Shown here: positions 1 through 9,700 of the stretch, piece by piece
Numbering within the stretch: the stretch's first letter is position 1
Layout of the letters: the number at the start of each line of letters is the position of its first letter
DNA from: Flavilitoribacter nigricans DSM 23189 = NBRC 102662
GTDB lineage: Bacteria; Bacteroidota; Bacteroidia; Chitinophagales; Saprospiraceae
DNA: 64,000 bases
NCBI RefSeq assembly: GCF_002646595.1
Contig: NZ_PDUD01000019.1
Location: 45,128 to 109,127 of the forward strand
Direction of reading: 5' to 3'
Notes under the pieces: model-generated
What the model saw: only the letters and a program-made list of their open reading frames with translations
Databases searched by the model: none
Told to the model about the DNA's origin: nothing
Made by a program: the position numbers and the translations under genes

Positions 1-1348
1 GGCGGGAAAGCCCGCCCATGCCCGGAACGTCCTTTTCGATCACCTCCGGAACGACCCGGACGGGAGTGTCCGGCGTTTTTCCGTGCTGGTGGGTTTCGAA
101 CAGGGCAAGCAATTCCGGTCGGCGGGATTGTTCCCAATCCGTACGATCTTGTACAGGCCGTCCGTCCTCCATTCGAAGCGGATCGGGCAGGGTGTACTCC
201 CGGACCCGGGATTCATCCGTATTGGTGGGAGGGAAATCGTCCCATTGTCTTTCGTGCCGCCACTCGCCGTAGCGTTCCAGCACCTTGGTACCGCTCGTAT
301 TGTACCAGGCGTATCCCCGGCGGCGTTCCGCTTCGATCTCGCCGACCTGGTAGCGGATGACGCCGTCCCGACCGGCAAAAATGGGCTTATTGGTACCGAT
401 CTCGTAAAAGCGGGCCCAGTGAGGCCCGGCGGCAGAATTGGCTTTCACTCGCAGATCATCCTCGGTGCGAATCACCTCCAGTCCATCGATCTGTACCTGC
501 CGGTACCAGGCTACCCCGGCCTCGATAGCGGCCTCCACTTCCGGTGCGGGTTTGCGGATACTCATCAAAAAATGCAGTACGGCGGCGCTTTCCCCGCCGG
601 AAATGGCGACCGGCTCAAAAGCCCGGGCGGGGCGGGGCTCCAGGCTGACCGGATCGTACTGCTGGGCCCAGGCGGTGCGTTTGCCTTCCACCCGGATCTG
701 ACTGTTGAGGATAAATTCAAGTCCACTGGCGTAGGCCGTTTTCACTGCCTGCATCTTTTCCTCCCCGATCGTTCTGAAATCAGCGGCCGTCAGTACTTCG
801 CCCAGGAAGGTCATAAGATCGGGGATCACGTCGTCATTATAAGTCGCGTAGCGGTAATAGCCGGTTTTTTGCGAAACGGATTTGGGCCAGCCGCCCGTTT
901 CCTGCTGGGCGTTCAGGATAAAGTCCAGTCCCCCCAGTAAGGCCGTTCGGTAACGTTCGTCCTCCACTGCGGCGTAAGCCCGGGCCAGGAACCGAAGCTC
1001 GTTGACGGTAGCTTTTACCAGAGCGGCCCGTTTGCCCCAGGGTCCCACCCGGCTGAGGTCTCCGGTAAAGGGTTCCCGTACGGTACTCATCAGGGGCCAG
1101 CCGGTTCCTTCATCCTGCCAGGATAGGATGTTTTCGGCCATTTGGAGGCCTTCCTCGGAGCGGTACCAGGAATAGGGCTTTTTACTGATCTCATCCTGCC
1201 ACCATCGGAGCTGACGGCCGGGATCGGCGGAGGTGCTTTGCTTTTTAAGTGGTTGTTGCATCAGAAAACCGCCGGCCCGGGCTATCGGTGAGAAGAGTAA
1301 ACTGGTCAAAAACAGGAAAAGATATCCGATCCGAATTACTTTATTCAT
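1..1348 (-). CDS. Pectate lyase (PL10) with C-terminal esterase-like domain, 3' end outside window
   Basis: The reading frame opens at 1348 and stays open to the window edge, giving about 449 residues without a stop. It starts with a signal peptide (MNKVIRIGYLFLFLTSLLFS, cleavage after ARA). Residues about 45-330 match PL10 pectate lyases: WPLM, the NELRFLARAY helix, the ETGGWPKS motif, a YNDDV segment, WAQQYDPVSLEPRPAR and FEPVAISGGES. PL10 enzymes cleave polygalacturonate by beta-elimination. From about residue 415 a new domain begins (RRPELLALFETHQHGKTP), which resembles the start of CE15/acetylxylan-esterase-type alpha/beta hydrolases. A pectinolytic lyase-esterase fusion is therefore likely, but the second domain is cut off and its catalytic triad cannot be seen. 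It is transcribed divergently from the GntR gene, and no GntR-like operator was seen close to its start. Confidence 0.85.
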   Translation of the reverse strand, partial: MNKVIRIGYLFLFLTSLLFSPIARAGGFLMQQPLKKQSTSADPGRQLRWWQDEISKKPYSWYRSEEGLQMAENILSWQDEGTGWPLMSTVREPFTGDLSRVGPWGKRAALVKATVNELRFLARAYAAVEDERYRTALLGGLDFILNAQQETGGWPKSVSQKTGYYRYATYNDDVIPDLMTFLGEVLTAADFRTIGEEKMQAVKTAYASGLEFILNSQIRVEGKRTAWAQQYDPVSLEPRPARAFEPVAISGGESAAVLHFLMSIRKPAPEVEAAIEAGVAWYRQVQIDGLEVIRTEDDLRVKANSAAGPHWARFYEIGTNKPIFAGRDGVIRYQVGEIEAERRRGYAWYNTSGTKVLERYGEWRHERQWDDFPPTNTDESRVREYTLPDPLRMEDGRPVQDRTDWEQSRRPELLALFETHQHGKTPDTPVRVVPEVIEKDVPGMGGLSR

Positions 1349-1836
1349 TGTTTTGGTTTGTAGCTAGTGAATGGAGGTATCAAAACTGCCCGCACAAAAA
1401 TGATGGGATCCCAACGGCTTCCTTCCGGCCGATTTTACGTCAGTATACGCCAATCCGCCGGTTTATCCTGCCTGATCAATCCTGCCTTACCAGTTAGGTT
1501 CTATTTGGATGTGAAATTAGCAGCTTTCCCGGGCCGGTCGGATCGACATTATCATTCCAAGATAAAAAATAAATCAGCGGTAATCCTTTATTTTTCGGCA
1601 GTAGAAATTCACGCTGTTTGGCGATAAAATGCGCCGGCGGATGGTAGAACTCCCCCAAAAACCGCTATTTTTCGTTGCTAATTACCGCTCCTTCCGAGAC
1701 GGTATTTGTCTTTCGTAGCTCCGGCAGCCCACTGGCCCCTCCACCGGATATCCAATATTTTTTATACCTTACAAGTCTGTTTTGTAGGACAAATAGTCCG
1801 AACACCCATCCCCCATCAAAAAACAATTCCAAATTC
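1349..1836. other. Intergenic region between divergent pectate lyase and GntR genes
   Basis: This 488-bp gap has no convincing coding region. It must hold the promoter of the lyase (minus) and of the GntR regulator (plus). The only site I can support is the degenerate GntR operator at 1780-1794. Reading frames extending the GntR protein upstream of 1837 give a low-complexity extension unlike any family member. Confidence 0.6.
1780..1794. promoter_or_regulatory. Degenerate GntR operator (autoregulatory)
   Basis: The sequence TTTTGTAGGACAAAT keeps the full right half-site GACAAAT and 5 of 7 left half-site positions of the perfect palindrome found at 2632 and 5631. It lies about 43 bp upstream of the GntR start, where a repressor would control its own gene. 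Autoregulation is inferred from this resemblance. Confidence 0.5.
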
Positions 1837-2568
1837 ATGACATCTAAGGATCTGAGAATAACGGATGAATCAACAACCCTGGTCGATAGAGTTGAGGAGA
1901 AACTACTGGACTATTTTCGCGAAAATAAACTGATGCCGGGGGACTCTTTGCCCAATGAAGTTGAACTGGCCAAAGCCCTGGGGGTAGCCCGAACGGTACT
2001 GCGGGAGGCCCTGAGCCGGCTGAAAATGATGGGACTGGTCAAATCCAGGACCAAAGTGGGCATGACCCTCGCCGAACCTGATATCCTCGGGGGCATGAAG
2101 CGGGTAATGGACCCGCGGATCATGAGCAAAAACCACCTGCTGGACATCCTGAACCTGCGGGTGATCATCGAGATCGGAATGAGCCCTTTCGTCTTTATGA
2201 ATAAGACCGAAAAAGACATCGAGGAACTGGAACAGATCGTAGACCGCGAACGCGTACTGCGGGACAACCAGCTGAGCGTTGAAGAAGAGTCCAAATTTCA
2301 TTTCAAACTCTACGAAATGACGGGCAACGACACCATTATCCAGTTGAATCAGATCTTCGCGCCCGTTTTCGGTTACATCAAGGATCACTTTTCCAAGATC
2401 CTGGATGACTACACCAAAACCACACCGGATCAGCAAAGGCCTTCCCACAAGGACCTGGTTAATATCCTGAAAGACGGCACCGCCGATCAGTTCCAAAAGG
2501 CCATGCGTAAACACCTGGAACTGTATTTTCATCTGCTACACAAGGAGTATCAGAAAGGGGACGGTTAA
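1837..2568 (+). CDS. FadR-subfamily GntR transcriptional regulator of the sialic acid locus (NanR-like)
   Basis: The 243-residue protein has an N-terminal winged helix (about residues 10-80, with the LPNEVELAKALGVARTVLREAL recognition region) and a C-terminal FCD ligand-binding domain (about 95-230, with FHFKLYEMTGN and the closing HLELYFH helix). FCD-type GntR proteins usually bind small carboxylates or sugar acids. E. coli NanR, of the same fold, senses Neu5Ac. The ATG at 1837 is preferred because residues encoded upstream are not family-like. The gene heads the sialidase/lyase arm, and palindromes fitting a FadR-type site (TTGT-N3-ACAA) precede it and the two next transcripts. Role as sialic acid repressor is inference from context. 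Confidence 0.9.
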   Translation: MTSKDLRITDESTTLVDRVEEKLLDYFRENKLMPGDSLPNEVELAKALGVARTVLREALSRLKMMGLVKSRTKVGMTLAEPDILGGMKRVMDPRIMSKNHLLDILNLRVIIEIGMSPFVFMNKTEKDIEELEQIVDRERVLRDNQLSVEEESKFHFKLYEMTGNDTIIQLNQIFAPVFGYIKDHFSKILDDYTKTTPDQQRPSHKDLVNILKDGTADQFQKAMRKHLELYFHLLHKEYQKGDG

Positions 2569-2631
2569 ATAATTCCGGTCCGTTTTTTGAAAATAAACAG
2601 AAAAAATCACTAGATTCGTTTTTATAAATTT

Positions 2632-2646
2632 ATTTGTCTGACAAAT
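2632..2646. promoter_or_regulatory. GntR operator before sialidase-sulfatase operon
   Basis: A perfect 7-1-7 palindrome, ATTTGTCTGACAAAT, sits 48 bp upstream of the sialidase start codon. The identical 15-mer occurs at 5631-5645 before the N-acetylneuraminate lyase. Its core TTGT-N3-ACAA fits the FadR-subfamily consensus. An AT-rich stretch on both sides is compatible with overlap of the promoter. Confidence 0.75.
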
Positions 2647-2694
2647 CTGTATTAATAGACTTTATGATACAGGAAGCAAGCGATACCAACTAAT

Positions 2695-3885
2695 ATGAAC
2701 AAGATCAATTTGCGATTTGCCATGCCCGCCATTGTCTACTGCCTTATTTTTTTAGCGTCTGCGCTCCCCGTTTCCGCTCAGAAAATGAACGCTGCCACCT
2801 TATGGACCAAAGGAACGGGAGATTACAACAACTACCGCATTCCCGCGCTCATTGTCACTACCAGGGGAAGCGTTCTCGCTTTTTGTGAAGGCCGGGAAGC
2901 CGGAGATACCGGAGACATCAATTTGCTCCTGAAGCGCTCCACCGATCACGGCAAGACCTGGAGTGACGAACGGATCATCTGGGATGACGGCAACAATACC
3001 TGCGGCAACCCCTGCCCGGTAATTGACGAGACCACTGGCCGCATCTATCTGTTTATGACCTGGAACCTGGGCAGCGATCACGAATCGGATATCATCCTGA
3101 AGAAAAGTGAAGACACCCGCCATCCCTATGTCTGCTATTCGGACGATGACGGCCTGACCTGGTCCAGCCCGGTCGACCTGTCAGAAAGTTGTAAAGATCC
3201 CGCCTGGGGCTGGTACGCCACGGGCCCCGGTGTCGGTATTCAGATCAAGAACGGCCCCCACCGGGGACGGCTGGTCATACCGGCCAACCACAGCTACGAC
3301 GATCCCAACGGAAAGATCCGCGGCGGTCCCTACGGTTACGGCGCTCATGTGCTACTCAGCGATGATCACGGCCGGAGCTGGCGAAAAAGCGCCTCCATTC
3401 GGCCCGGTTGCAACGAAAGTCAGGTAGTGGAACTGTCCGACGGTACCCTGATGATGAATATGCGCTCCTACAACGATAAGTACGCCCGGGCTTCGGCGAT
3501 CAGTACGGACGGCGGGGAAAGCTGGTCGGAAATTAAACACGAACTGCAACTGGTGGAATCCAAATGCCAGGCCGGGATCCTGAATTTCGGAAAGTATAAA
3601 GGCAAAGAACTGATCCTATTTTCCAATCCGGCTGTACCAGTCGGCCGGACCCACATGACGGTAAAAAGCAGCCTGGACGACGCCCAGACCTGGACCAGTG
3701 CGAAACTGATCTTTCCCGGTCCCGCGGCCTATTCCAGTCTGACCCGGCTCGCTAACGGCCGCGTCGGTCTGTTCTTTGAAAACGGGGACAAGGGAGCTTA
3801 CGATCAAATGCTTTTTATCTCTTTTCCGCCGAAACTGCTTTTTTCCGATGTCGACCTGAGTGATCTGATTACAGACCGTCAATAA
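2695..3885 (+). CDS. nanH: Exo-alpha-sialidase (GH33)
   Basis: This secreted 396-residue sialidase releases terminal sialic acid from glycoconjugates. It begins with a signal peptide ending in PVSAQ. The YRIP motif at about residue 46 carries the first arginine of the triad. Asp-boxes follow (STDHGKTW, SDDDGLTW, SDDHGRSW, STDGGESW and a degenerate SLDDAQTW). The catalytic glutamate region (NESQVVEL), the NMR arginine and the AYSSL nucleophilic tyrosine are all present, so it should be active. There is no separate carbohydrate-binding domain. It is the first gene after the GntR regulator, has the operator immediately upstream, and is followed after 31 bp by a sulfatase, presumably co-transcribed. 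Confidence 0.93.
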   Translation: MNKINLRFAMPAIVYCLIFLASALPVSAQKMNAATLWTKGTGDYNNYRIPALIVTTRGSVLAFCEGREAGDTGDINLLLKRSTDHGKTWSDERIIWDDGNNTCGNPCPVIDETTGRIYLFMTWNLGSDHESDIILKKSEDTRHPYVCYSDDDGLTWSSPVDLSESCKDPAWGWYATGPGVGIQIKNGPHRGRLVIPANHSYDDPNGKIRGGPYGYGAHVLLSDDHGRSWRKSASIRPGCNESQVVELSDGTLMMNMRSYNDKYARASAISTDGGESWSEIKHELQLVESKCQAGILNFGKYKGKELILFSNPAVPVGRTHMTVKSSLDDAQTWTSAKLIFPGPAAYSSLTRLANGRVGLFFENGDKGAYDQMLFISFPPKLLFSDVDLSDLITDRQ

Positions 3886-3916
3886 GTCCTTTTACCTTCA
3901 ACAAAAATCAGAGGTC

Positions 3917-5371
3917 ATGAAAAGATTGCTCCTGCTCGCCGGGTTGCTGCTGCCGCTGCTGGTGATCGGTCGGGAAAGGCCAAATATCCTGTTTATCATT
4001 TCCGAAGATAACGGTCCGGAACTGGGCAGTTACGGAGCGCCCGTCAAAACACCTCATCTGGATCGGCTGGCGAAAAGGGGCGTACTGTTTAACCGGGCAT
4101 TTGTTCCCCAGGCCGGCTGTTCCCAATCGCGGGCGGCCATTCTGTCCGGACTTTACCCCCATCAGAACGGTCAGATCGGACTGGCCACCTGGAAATACCA
4201 CATGTACCGGGAAGCTACGCCGAATATTCCCCGAAGCCTGCAGACGGCCGGGTACCGAACGGGCATTATCGGCAAACTGCACGTCAACCCAGAATCGGCT
4301 TTCCCGTTCGATTTTACCGCCATCCCGGGCAGCAATTTTGCCCGCAAGGACATGGATCAATACGCCGCCCATGCCGAAAAATTCATCAATGAAAGTGATC
4401 AGCCCTTCTACCTGCAGGTCAATTATCCGGATGCACACGCGCCCTTCATTCCCCAGGTGGATAACCGCCCCAAAAAACCACTGACCGGAGACGAGGCAGC
4501 AGCGCTTCCCTATATGGCGCTGGATCACTCCAAACTGAGGAGTTCCACGGCTGATTATTACAACTGTATGATGCGACTGGATACCTACATCGGCGATCTG
4601 ATCAAAGTGCTCAAAAAGAGCGGCAAATACCGGAATACGCTGATCATCTACATCGGAGACCACGGAGCGGACCTGCTGCGCGGTAAACGGACCAGCTACG
4701 AAGGTGGGCTGCGCATTCCGCTGATCGTGAGTTGGCCGGGAGTCGCCCGCCGCAACATCCGGCTGGAGCAACTGACCAGTACTATCGACCTCTATCCGAC
4801 TTTCCTGGAAGTAGCCGGACTTCCCGTACCGGCTTACCTTCCCGGTCGTTCGATCCTACCGCTGTTACGCGGGGAAGAGGTCGCTTGGAGGCGATATCTG
4901 TTCACCGAGTTTCACGTACATTCTAATCACAATCCCTATCCCCAGCGCACGGTCCGCGACGATCGCTACAAGTTGATCTGGAACCCGCTGGCCGGAACCA
5001 CCAACCCGGGTTACGCTTTCACACTGGCCAATACCGTGAAGATCCCCGAGGAGGAAATTCTGGAGGCCGCTAGTCCGCAGGTACGCGAAGCCTACCTGCG
5101 CATAAAATCTCCTCCGGAATTTGAACTGTACGATCTGCAGGCCGACCCCTTCGAGATCAATGATCTGTCGGAGGATCCGGACCGGGCCGAAATACTGGAG
5201 CGCTTGCGGACCGAACTGAGGAACTGGCAGCAACGGACCCGGGACCCGCTGATCGATCCCGACAAAGCCAGACGTCTTTTTGATCTGATCCGGGAAACCG
5301 GTATCGACCGACCGCGGAAAACCGTCCCGTATGCCGAATTCCTCGACCCTGGGCTTGATTTCGAAGGCTGA
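3917..5371 (+). CDS. Secreted S1-family sulfatase (heparan N-sulfatase-like) with atypical CSQSR motif
   Basis: The 484-residue protein has a short signal peptide and the alkaline-phosphatase-fold sulfatase core: NILFIISEDNGPELGSYG (metal-binding acids), the formylglycine-type motif C68-S-Q-S-R72 and YIGDHGADLLRGK near residue 245. The canonical motif is C-x-P/A-x-R; here the third residue is Gln. It resembles sulfamidase-like enzymes (SGSH/S1_8 type) by overall pattern, but the substrate cannot be read from sequence. It follows the sialidase by 31 bp under the same GntR operator, so it probably removes sulfate from the same sialylated glycan. Maturation needs a formylglycine-generating enzyme, none of which is encoded in the window. 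Confidence 0.88.
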   Translation: MKRLLLLAGLLLPLLVIGRERPNILFIISEDNGPELGSYGAPVKTPHLDRLAKRGVLFNRAFVPQAGCSQSRAAILSGLYPHQNGQIGLATWKYHMYREATPNIPRSLQTAGYRTGIIGKLHVNPESAFPFDFTAIPGSNFARKDMDQYAAHAEKFINESDQPFYLQVNYPDAHAPFIPQVDNRPKKPLTGDEAAALPYMALDHSKLRSSTADYYNCMMRLDTYIGDLIKVLKKSGKYRNTLIIYIGDHGADLLRGKRTSYEGGLRIPLIVSWPGVARRNIRLEQLTSTIDLYPTFLEVAGLPVPAYLPGRSILPLLRGEEVAWRRYLFTEFHVHSNHNPYPQRTVRDDRYKLIWNPLAGTTNPGYAFTLANTVKIPEEEILEAASPQVREAYLRIKSPPEFELYDLQADPFEINDLSEDPDRAEILERLRTELRNWQQRTRDPLIDPDKARRLFDLIRETGIDRPRKTVPYAEFLDPGLDFEG

Positions 5372-5699
5372 TGCAACTGGCCACCAGGTGAGTCAGATCA
5401 TTCGATTGTAGGTTATTCGGGACCTCTTTAGGCCCCGCTTGAAGCAATTTAAACGGTAGAAAATTGATCCCTAAACAACCAAAAAGATGCCACCGTAGTT
5501 GGTTGGTTCTTCCCTACCGATCACCTCTAATTCATAAACTAAGCACTTAACGGATCCTGTATACCGGTAGATTTCCGACCTGATCCTTGGACATTTCGGA
5601 AAAAGAATCTACATTAGTTTTAATAAACTTATTTGTCTGACAAATCAGAATTAAATTATAAAATGACTGATTTTGACAATAGCAAACAAAACCACCGAC
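5372..5699. other. Intergenic region upstream of N-acetylneuraminate lyase
   Basis: This 328-bp gap separates the sialidase-sulfatase unit from the lyase and contains the second perfect GntR operator (5631-5645) in an AT-rich promoter-like stretch. No other gene or repeat was seen. Confidence 0.6.
5631..5645. promoter_or_regulatory. GntR operator before lyase-SusCD operon
   Basis: ATTTGTCTGACAAAT is identical to the site at 2632-2646 and lies 54 bp upstream of the lyase start codon, almost the same distance as at the sialidase gene. The surrounding bases (ATAAA before, TTAA after) are also similar, while the wider regions are not, which points to selection on the site. Confidence 0.75.
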
Positions 5700-6647
5700 A
5701 TGAGGTATGAAAAATTAAAAGGCTTCATTGCCGCGCCTTTTACCTGTTTCCACGAGGATGGAACCCTTAATCTAAACCCTATCCATGCCTATGCAGATTA
5801 TTTGAAGCAGAATGGAGCCAGCGGAGCTTTTATTCTGGGAACTACGGGAGAAGGCATGTCCGTCACTACCGCCGAACGCAAAAAGGTAGCGGAAGAATGG
5901 ATGAAAAGTGCCGATCCCGATTTTAAGATCATTGTGCACGCCGGCAGTTCCGGACTGCACGACAGCCGGGAACTGGCCGCACATGCACAGGAGATCGGCG
6001 CTTACGCCGTGGGCTGTATTGCCCCGAATTTCTTCAAACCGGCAACGGTCGATGACCTGGTCGCTTACGCATCAGACGTCGCCGCCGCCTGTCCGGACCT
6101 ACCCTTTTATTACTACCACATCCCTTCCATGTCCGGCGTCTATTTATCGATGCCGGAATTCCTGCAAAAAGCCTCCGGCCGGATCCCCAACCTGGCCGGC
6201 ATCAAGTTTACCCACCACGACCTGATGGAATTCAACCAGTGTACGATGACCGCCGGTGGTCGCTACGATCTGCTGCACGGCTACGACGAGATCCTGATCT
6301 GTGGTCTGTCACTCGGCGTGCAGGCGGCCGTAGGCAGCACCTACAACTATTTTTTACCGGTTTATCTGAAACTGCGGGAAGCTTTCGATGCCGGAGACCT
6401 GGAGACGGCGCGCCGGATGCAGCAGGAATCCGTCCGTCTGGTTGGCGTACTCCTGAAATACCGGGGAGGGATTGCCTGCGGAAAGGCCATCATGAACCTC
6501 GTCGGTATCCCCTGCGGACCCTGCCGCTTACCCATCAGAAGTCTGGATACCGAAGAAATGGAACGACTAAACCGGGACCTGCAAACAATGAATTTTTTCG
6601 AATTAACCGGGCAGACCATAGTCAACAGCCCGACTCAGGCGAATTGA
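5700..6647 (+). CDS. nanA: N-acetylneuraminate lyase (DHDPS/NAL family)
   Basis: This 315-residue cytoplasmic aldolase splits N-acetylneuraminate into N-acetylmannosamine and pyruvate. It shows the family features in order: the carboxylate-binding GTTGEG at residues 47-52, the catalytic Tyr within YYYHIP (about 137-142) and the Schiff-base lysine in GIKFTHH (K169). The YxHIP form and the sialidase context favour NAL over dihydrodipicolinate synthase. The ATG at 5700 is chosen because the protein then begins directly with the first beta strand; an in-frame TTG at 5673 is less likely. The GntR operator lies just upstream and the SusC gene follows after a hairpin-rich gap. ManNAc epimerase/kinase genes are not in the window. 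Confidence 0.93.
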   Translation: MRYEKLKGFIAAPFTCFHEDGTLNLNPIHAYADYLKQNGASGAFILGTTGEGMSVTTAERKKVAEEWMKSADPDFKIIVHAGSSGLHDSRELAAHAQEIGAYAVGCIAPNFFKPATVDDLVAYASDVAAACPDLPFYYYHIPSMSGVYLSMPEFLQKASGRIPNLAGIKFTHHDLMEFNQCTMTAGGRYDLLHGYDEILICGLSLGVQAAVGSTYNYFLPVYLKLREAFDAGDLETARRMQQESVRLVGVLLKYRGGIACGKAIMNLVGIPCGPCRLPIRSLDTEEMERLNRDLQTMNFFELTGQTIVNSPTQAN

Positions 6648-6715
6648 GCCTGAGTGATTTGCGATTTCTATACCAGCTATATCTGTCCCGGTGCCCCGGT
6701 AAAAAGGGTGCCGGG
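6633..6715 (+). promoter_or_regulatory. Two hairpins between lyase and SusC genes
   Basis: The first stem is ACTCAGGC (6633-6640) with GCCTGAGT (6648-6655) and spans the lyase stop codon. The second pairs CCCGGTGCCC (6687-6696) with GGGTGCCGGG (6706-6715), leaving a small TG/TG internal loop. Neither has a clear T-run, so they look like partial attenuators or mRNA-stability elements rather than full terminators, in keeping with a step in expression between enzyme and transporter genes. Confidence 0.4.
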
Positions 6716-6783
6716 CAGTATGGCTTATTCCTTCACAAAAGCGATGATTTTAAATCATTTGTACAATCAAAACTCATCATGTT

Positions 6784-9700
6784 ATGAAACGATCCTCCAA
6801 CTGTAACAAGTTCAAACAAATTTTCTTGGTGGTTCTGTTGAGTTTCGGATTTGCCGGATTCGGCTGGTCCCAGGCCGCTACGGTTAGCGGCCAGGTGACC
6901 TCCGGGGAAGGGGAGCCTCTTATCGGTGCCACCGTTCTGGAACTGGGCACCGGGAACGGAACCGTTACCGATTTCGACGGTAACTATTCCCTGCAGCTTA
7001 CCGGCAATAATGCCAGCCTGCAGATCAGTTATACCGGTTACGAGCCGCAAACTGTGGCGGTAAACAACCGTACCCGGATTGACCTGAGTCTGGCGGCAAG
7101 TTCGGAAATGCTGGACGAAGTGGTGGTTATCGGCTACGGTACCCAATCCAAGGCCACCGTTACCAGTGCCATTTCTACGGTGAATACCGCCGAGATGGAA
7201 AACACCACCGCCATCAACCCGGTGCAGGCCCTGCAGGGTAAAGTCGCCGGTGTCGATATCCGGATCAATTCGGGTATGCCCGGCGCCGGAGCGGATTTCA
7301 TCATCCGGGGCGGTACGTCCCTCAATCCGTCATCCGATGGGCCCCTGGTGATCGTAGACGGGGTCATCCGGTCCATGAGCGACCTGAACCCGAACGATAT
7401 CGAGTCGATCCAGATCCTGAAAGATGCCGCCTCTACCGCCATTTACGGCGCCCGGGGTGCGAACGGTATCGTGCTGATCACCACCAAATCGGGCGGTGCA
7501 GGTAACGGCAACGGCCGGATCACCTTCAGTTACAATAACCAGTACGACAAGCAGATTCGGTTCTTCCCCTACACCACCGCGGAAGAGTATATTTCCGTTA
7601 GCCGGAGAGCGGCGGCCCTGAATCTCGATCACCCCAATTCCGCATCCCGGCTCACGGGCGGCTCCTACCCCTACTCTACCGGGAATATCAACAACCTGGA
7701 TCACGGCGGGGGCTACGGTAACTCCCGGCATACGCTGGAATTCCTGGATGATCTGGTCAACGCCATGGGACAGGATTACGTCAACAATAAACTCAATAAC
7801 GAGGGCTACCAGATCATGACCGATCCCATTACCGGTCGGGAGATGATCTTTCTGGACAACAATTACGAGGATGTCATGCGGCAGACCGGGGTCAGCAATA
7901 ACTACGATCTCGGATTTTCCGGAGGCGGGGAAAACCTCAATGTGTATTCCAGTTTCGGCTACGCCGACCAGCAGGGGGCTTTCAACGGTACGTTTTACCG
8001 GCGCGCCAGTTTTCTGCTGAATGCCAACTATAAGGCCAGCGAGCGGATCATGGTTAGTGCCGGTGTCAACTACCAGTTGGCCGATTACAAAGGGGTACTG
8101 AGCGAGCAGGGTACCCTGCGGCGTTCCCGCGGATTGCCACACAGCACTCGTCTGTACTACGATGACGGCACACCGGCCATCGGCGAAGGTGCCGGTTCTC
8201 CCCGGAACCTGTTGCATGAGCTCTATTACGAGGATTACAACAACGAGCGGCACCGGACCACGGTTCGCCTCGGTCTGGACTGGGAGATCCTGGACGGACT
8301 GCATTTTCAGCCGGCGGCCTCTCTGACGAATAACGAATTTTTCTCCAACTACTTTGAGCGTTACCACGACTTCGACCGGACCCGCAGTATGTCCTCGGAC
8401 CACTTACTCGACCGCGATTTCATGTTCGACGGGATCTTCAATTACTACAAATCCTTCGGCAATCACAATCTGAACGTCATGGCGGGGATGAACCTGACCG
8501 ACAATTTTGATTACGACCTGCGCGGCGACGGCCGGAACGCACCGACGGATTATATCTCTACGCTCAACGCCAGTCTGACGGAGGACGAACGCGCCACTTC
8601 CTTTATCGGTACGGATCGCTTCCTGTCCTACTTCGGTCGGATCAACTATGACCTGAGTCAGAAATACCTGTTCAGTGTAAGCGCCCGCTACGACGGATCT
8701 TCCCGTTTCACCGATGAGAACCAGTTCGCCTTTTTCCCGGCCGTGTCTGCGGGTTGGAACGTGCATTATGAAGATTTCTGGAATGTCCCCTGGATGTCCA
8801 GACTCAAGCTGAGATCTTCCTGGGGTAAAGCCGGTAACAACGTCCTCAACATCCTGGATACCCAGGGCCAGTATGGATCGGGTTACAATTATACCTGGAA
8901 CGCCGGTATCCTCAATACCCGCCTGGCGAACAGTTCCCTGGTTTGGGAAACGACGCAGTCTTTTGATATCGGAGCCGAAATGGGTTTTCTCGAAAACCGG
9001 TTTAGCGTCAACCTGGGCTACTATAATAAACTTACAACCGACAAACTGACCAGCATCCCGCTGGCCTATCAGACCGGATTTACCTCCATTCTCGCCAATT
9101 ACGGAAAGATCCGCAACCGCGGGCTGGAGGTCGAATTGCGCTCCACGCCGATTAACAGCAACGGCTTCCGCTGGAACCTGGATTTCAATTTCAGCTTCAA
9201 TCGCCTCACGGTGGTCGAATTGCCGGACAACGGTGAATTCGGCAATCGCATCTACGGCGGTGAGATCTACGACCAAGCCACTGGCCAGTACATTAAAGTG
9301 GGCGGTTACGCCGAAGGAGAGCGCATCGGCGGCATCTGGGCCTTCAATATGCTCGGCGTCTACGGCAGTGATGCCGAAGCGGCCGGCGCTCCCTGGGACA
9401 CCAAAGTATCCGGCTACTGGCTGTCCGTCGATCCGGAAAATCAGAAGGTAGCCGGTGACGCCAACTGGGAAGATGTGGACGGTAACGGGATCATCGACGA
9501 CCGCGATCAGATCTTCATCGGCTATGCGGCACCCGACAAAGTGGGCGGTATCGTCAATACCTTCACCTGGAAAGGATTTACCATGCGTTTCGTAATGGAC
9601 TACGCGCTCGGCCACGTGATCTCCAACGGATGGAGGGCCCGCGCCAACGGCAACGCCCGGAACCGGGTCATGACTGTCGAGGATGCCGTCAACGGCAACG

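Noticed and set aside
83..940. Long plus-strand frame inside the pectate lyase
   Set aside because: It lies antisense to a complete PL10 domain with signal peptide, and has no recognisable family pattern. Long antisense frames are common over high-G+C genes here.
6759..6775. Palindrome TTGTACAA before the first SusC as another GntR operator
   Set aside because: It lacks the three-base spacer of the perfect sites and matches only part of each half-site, so it is likely chance in an AT-rich stretch.
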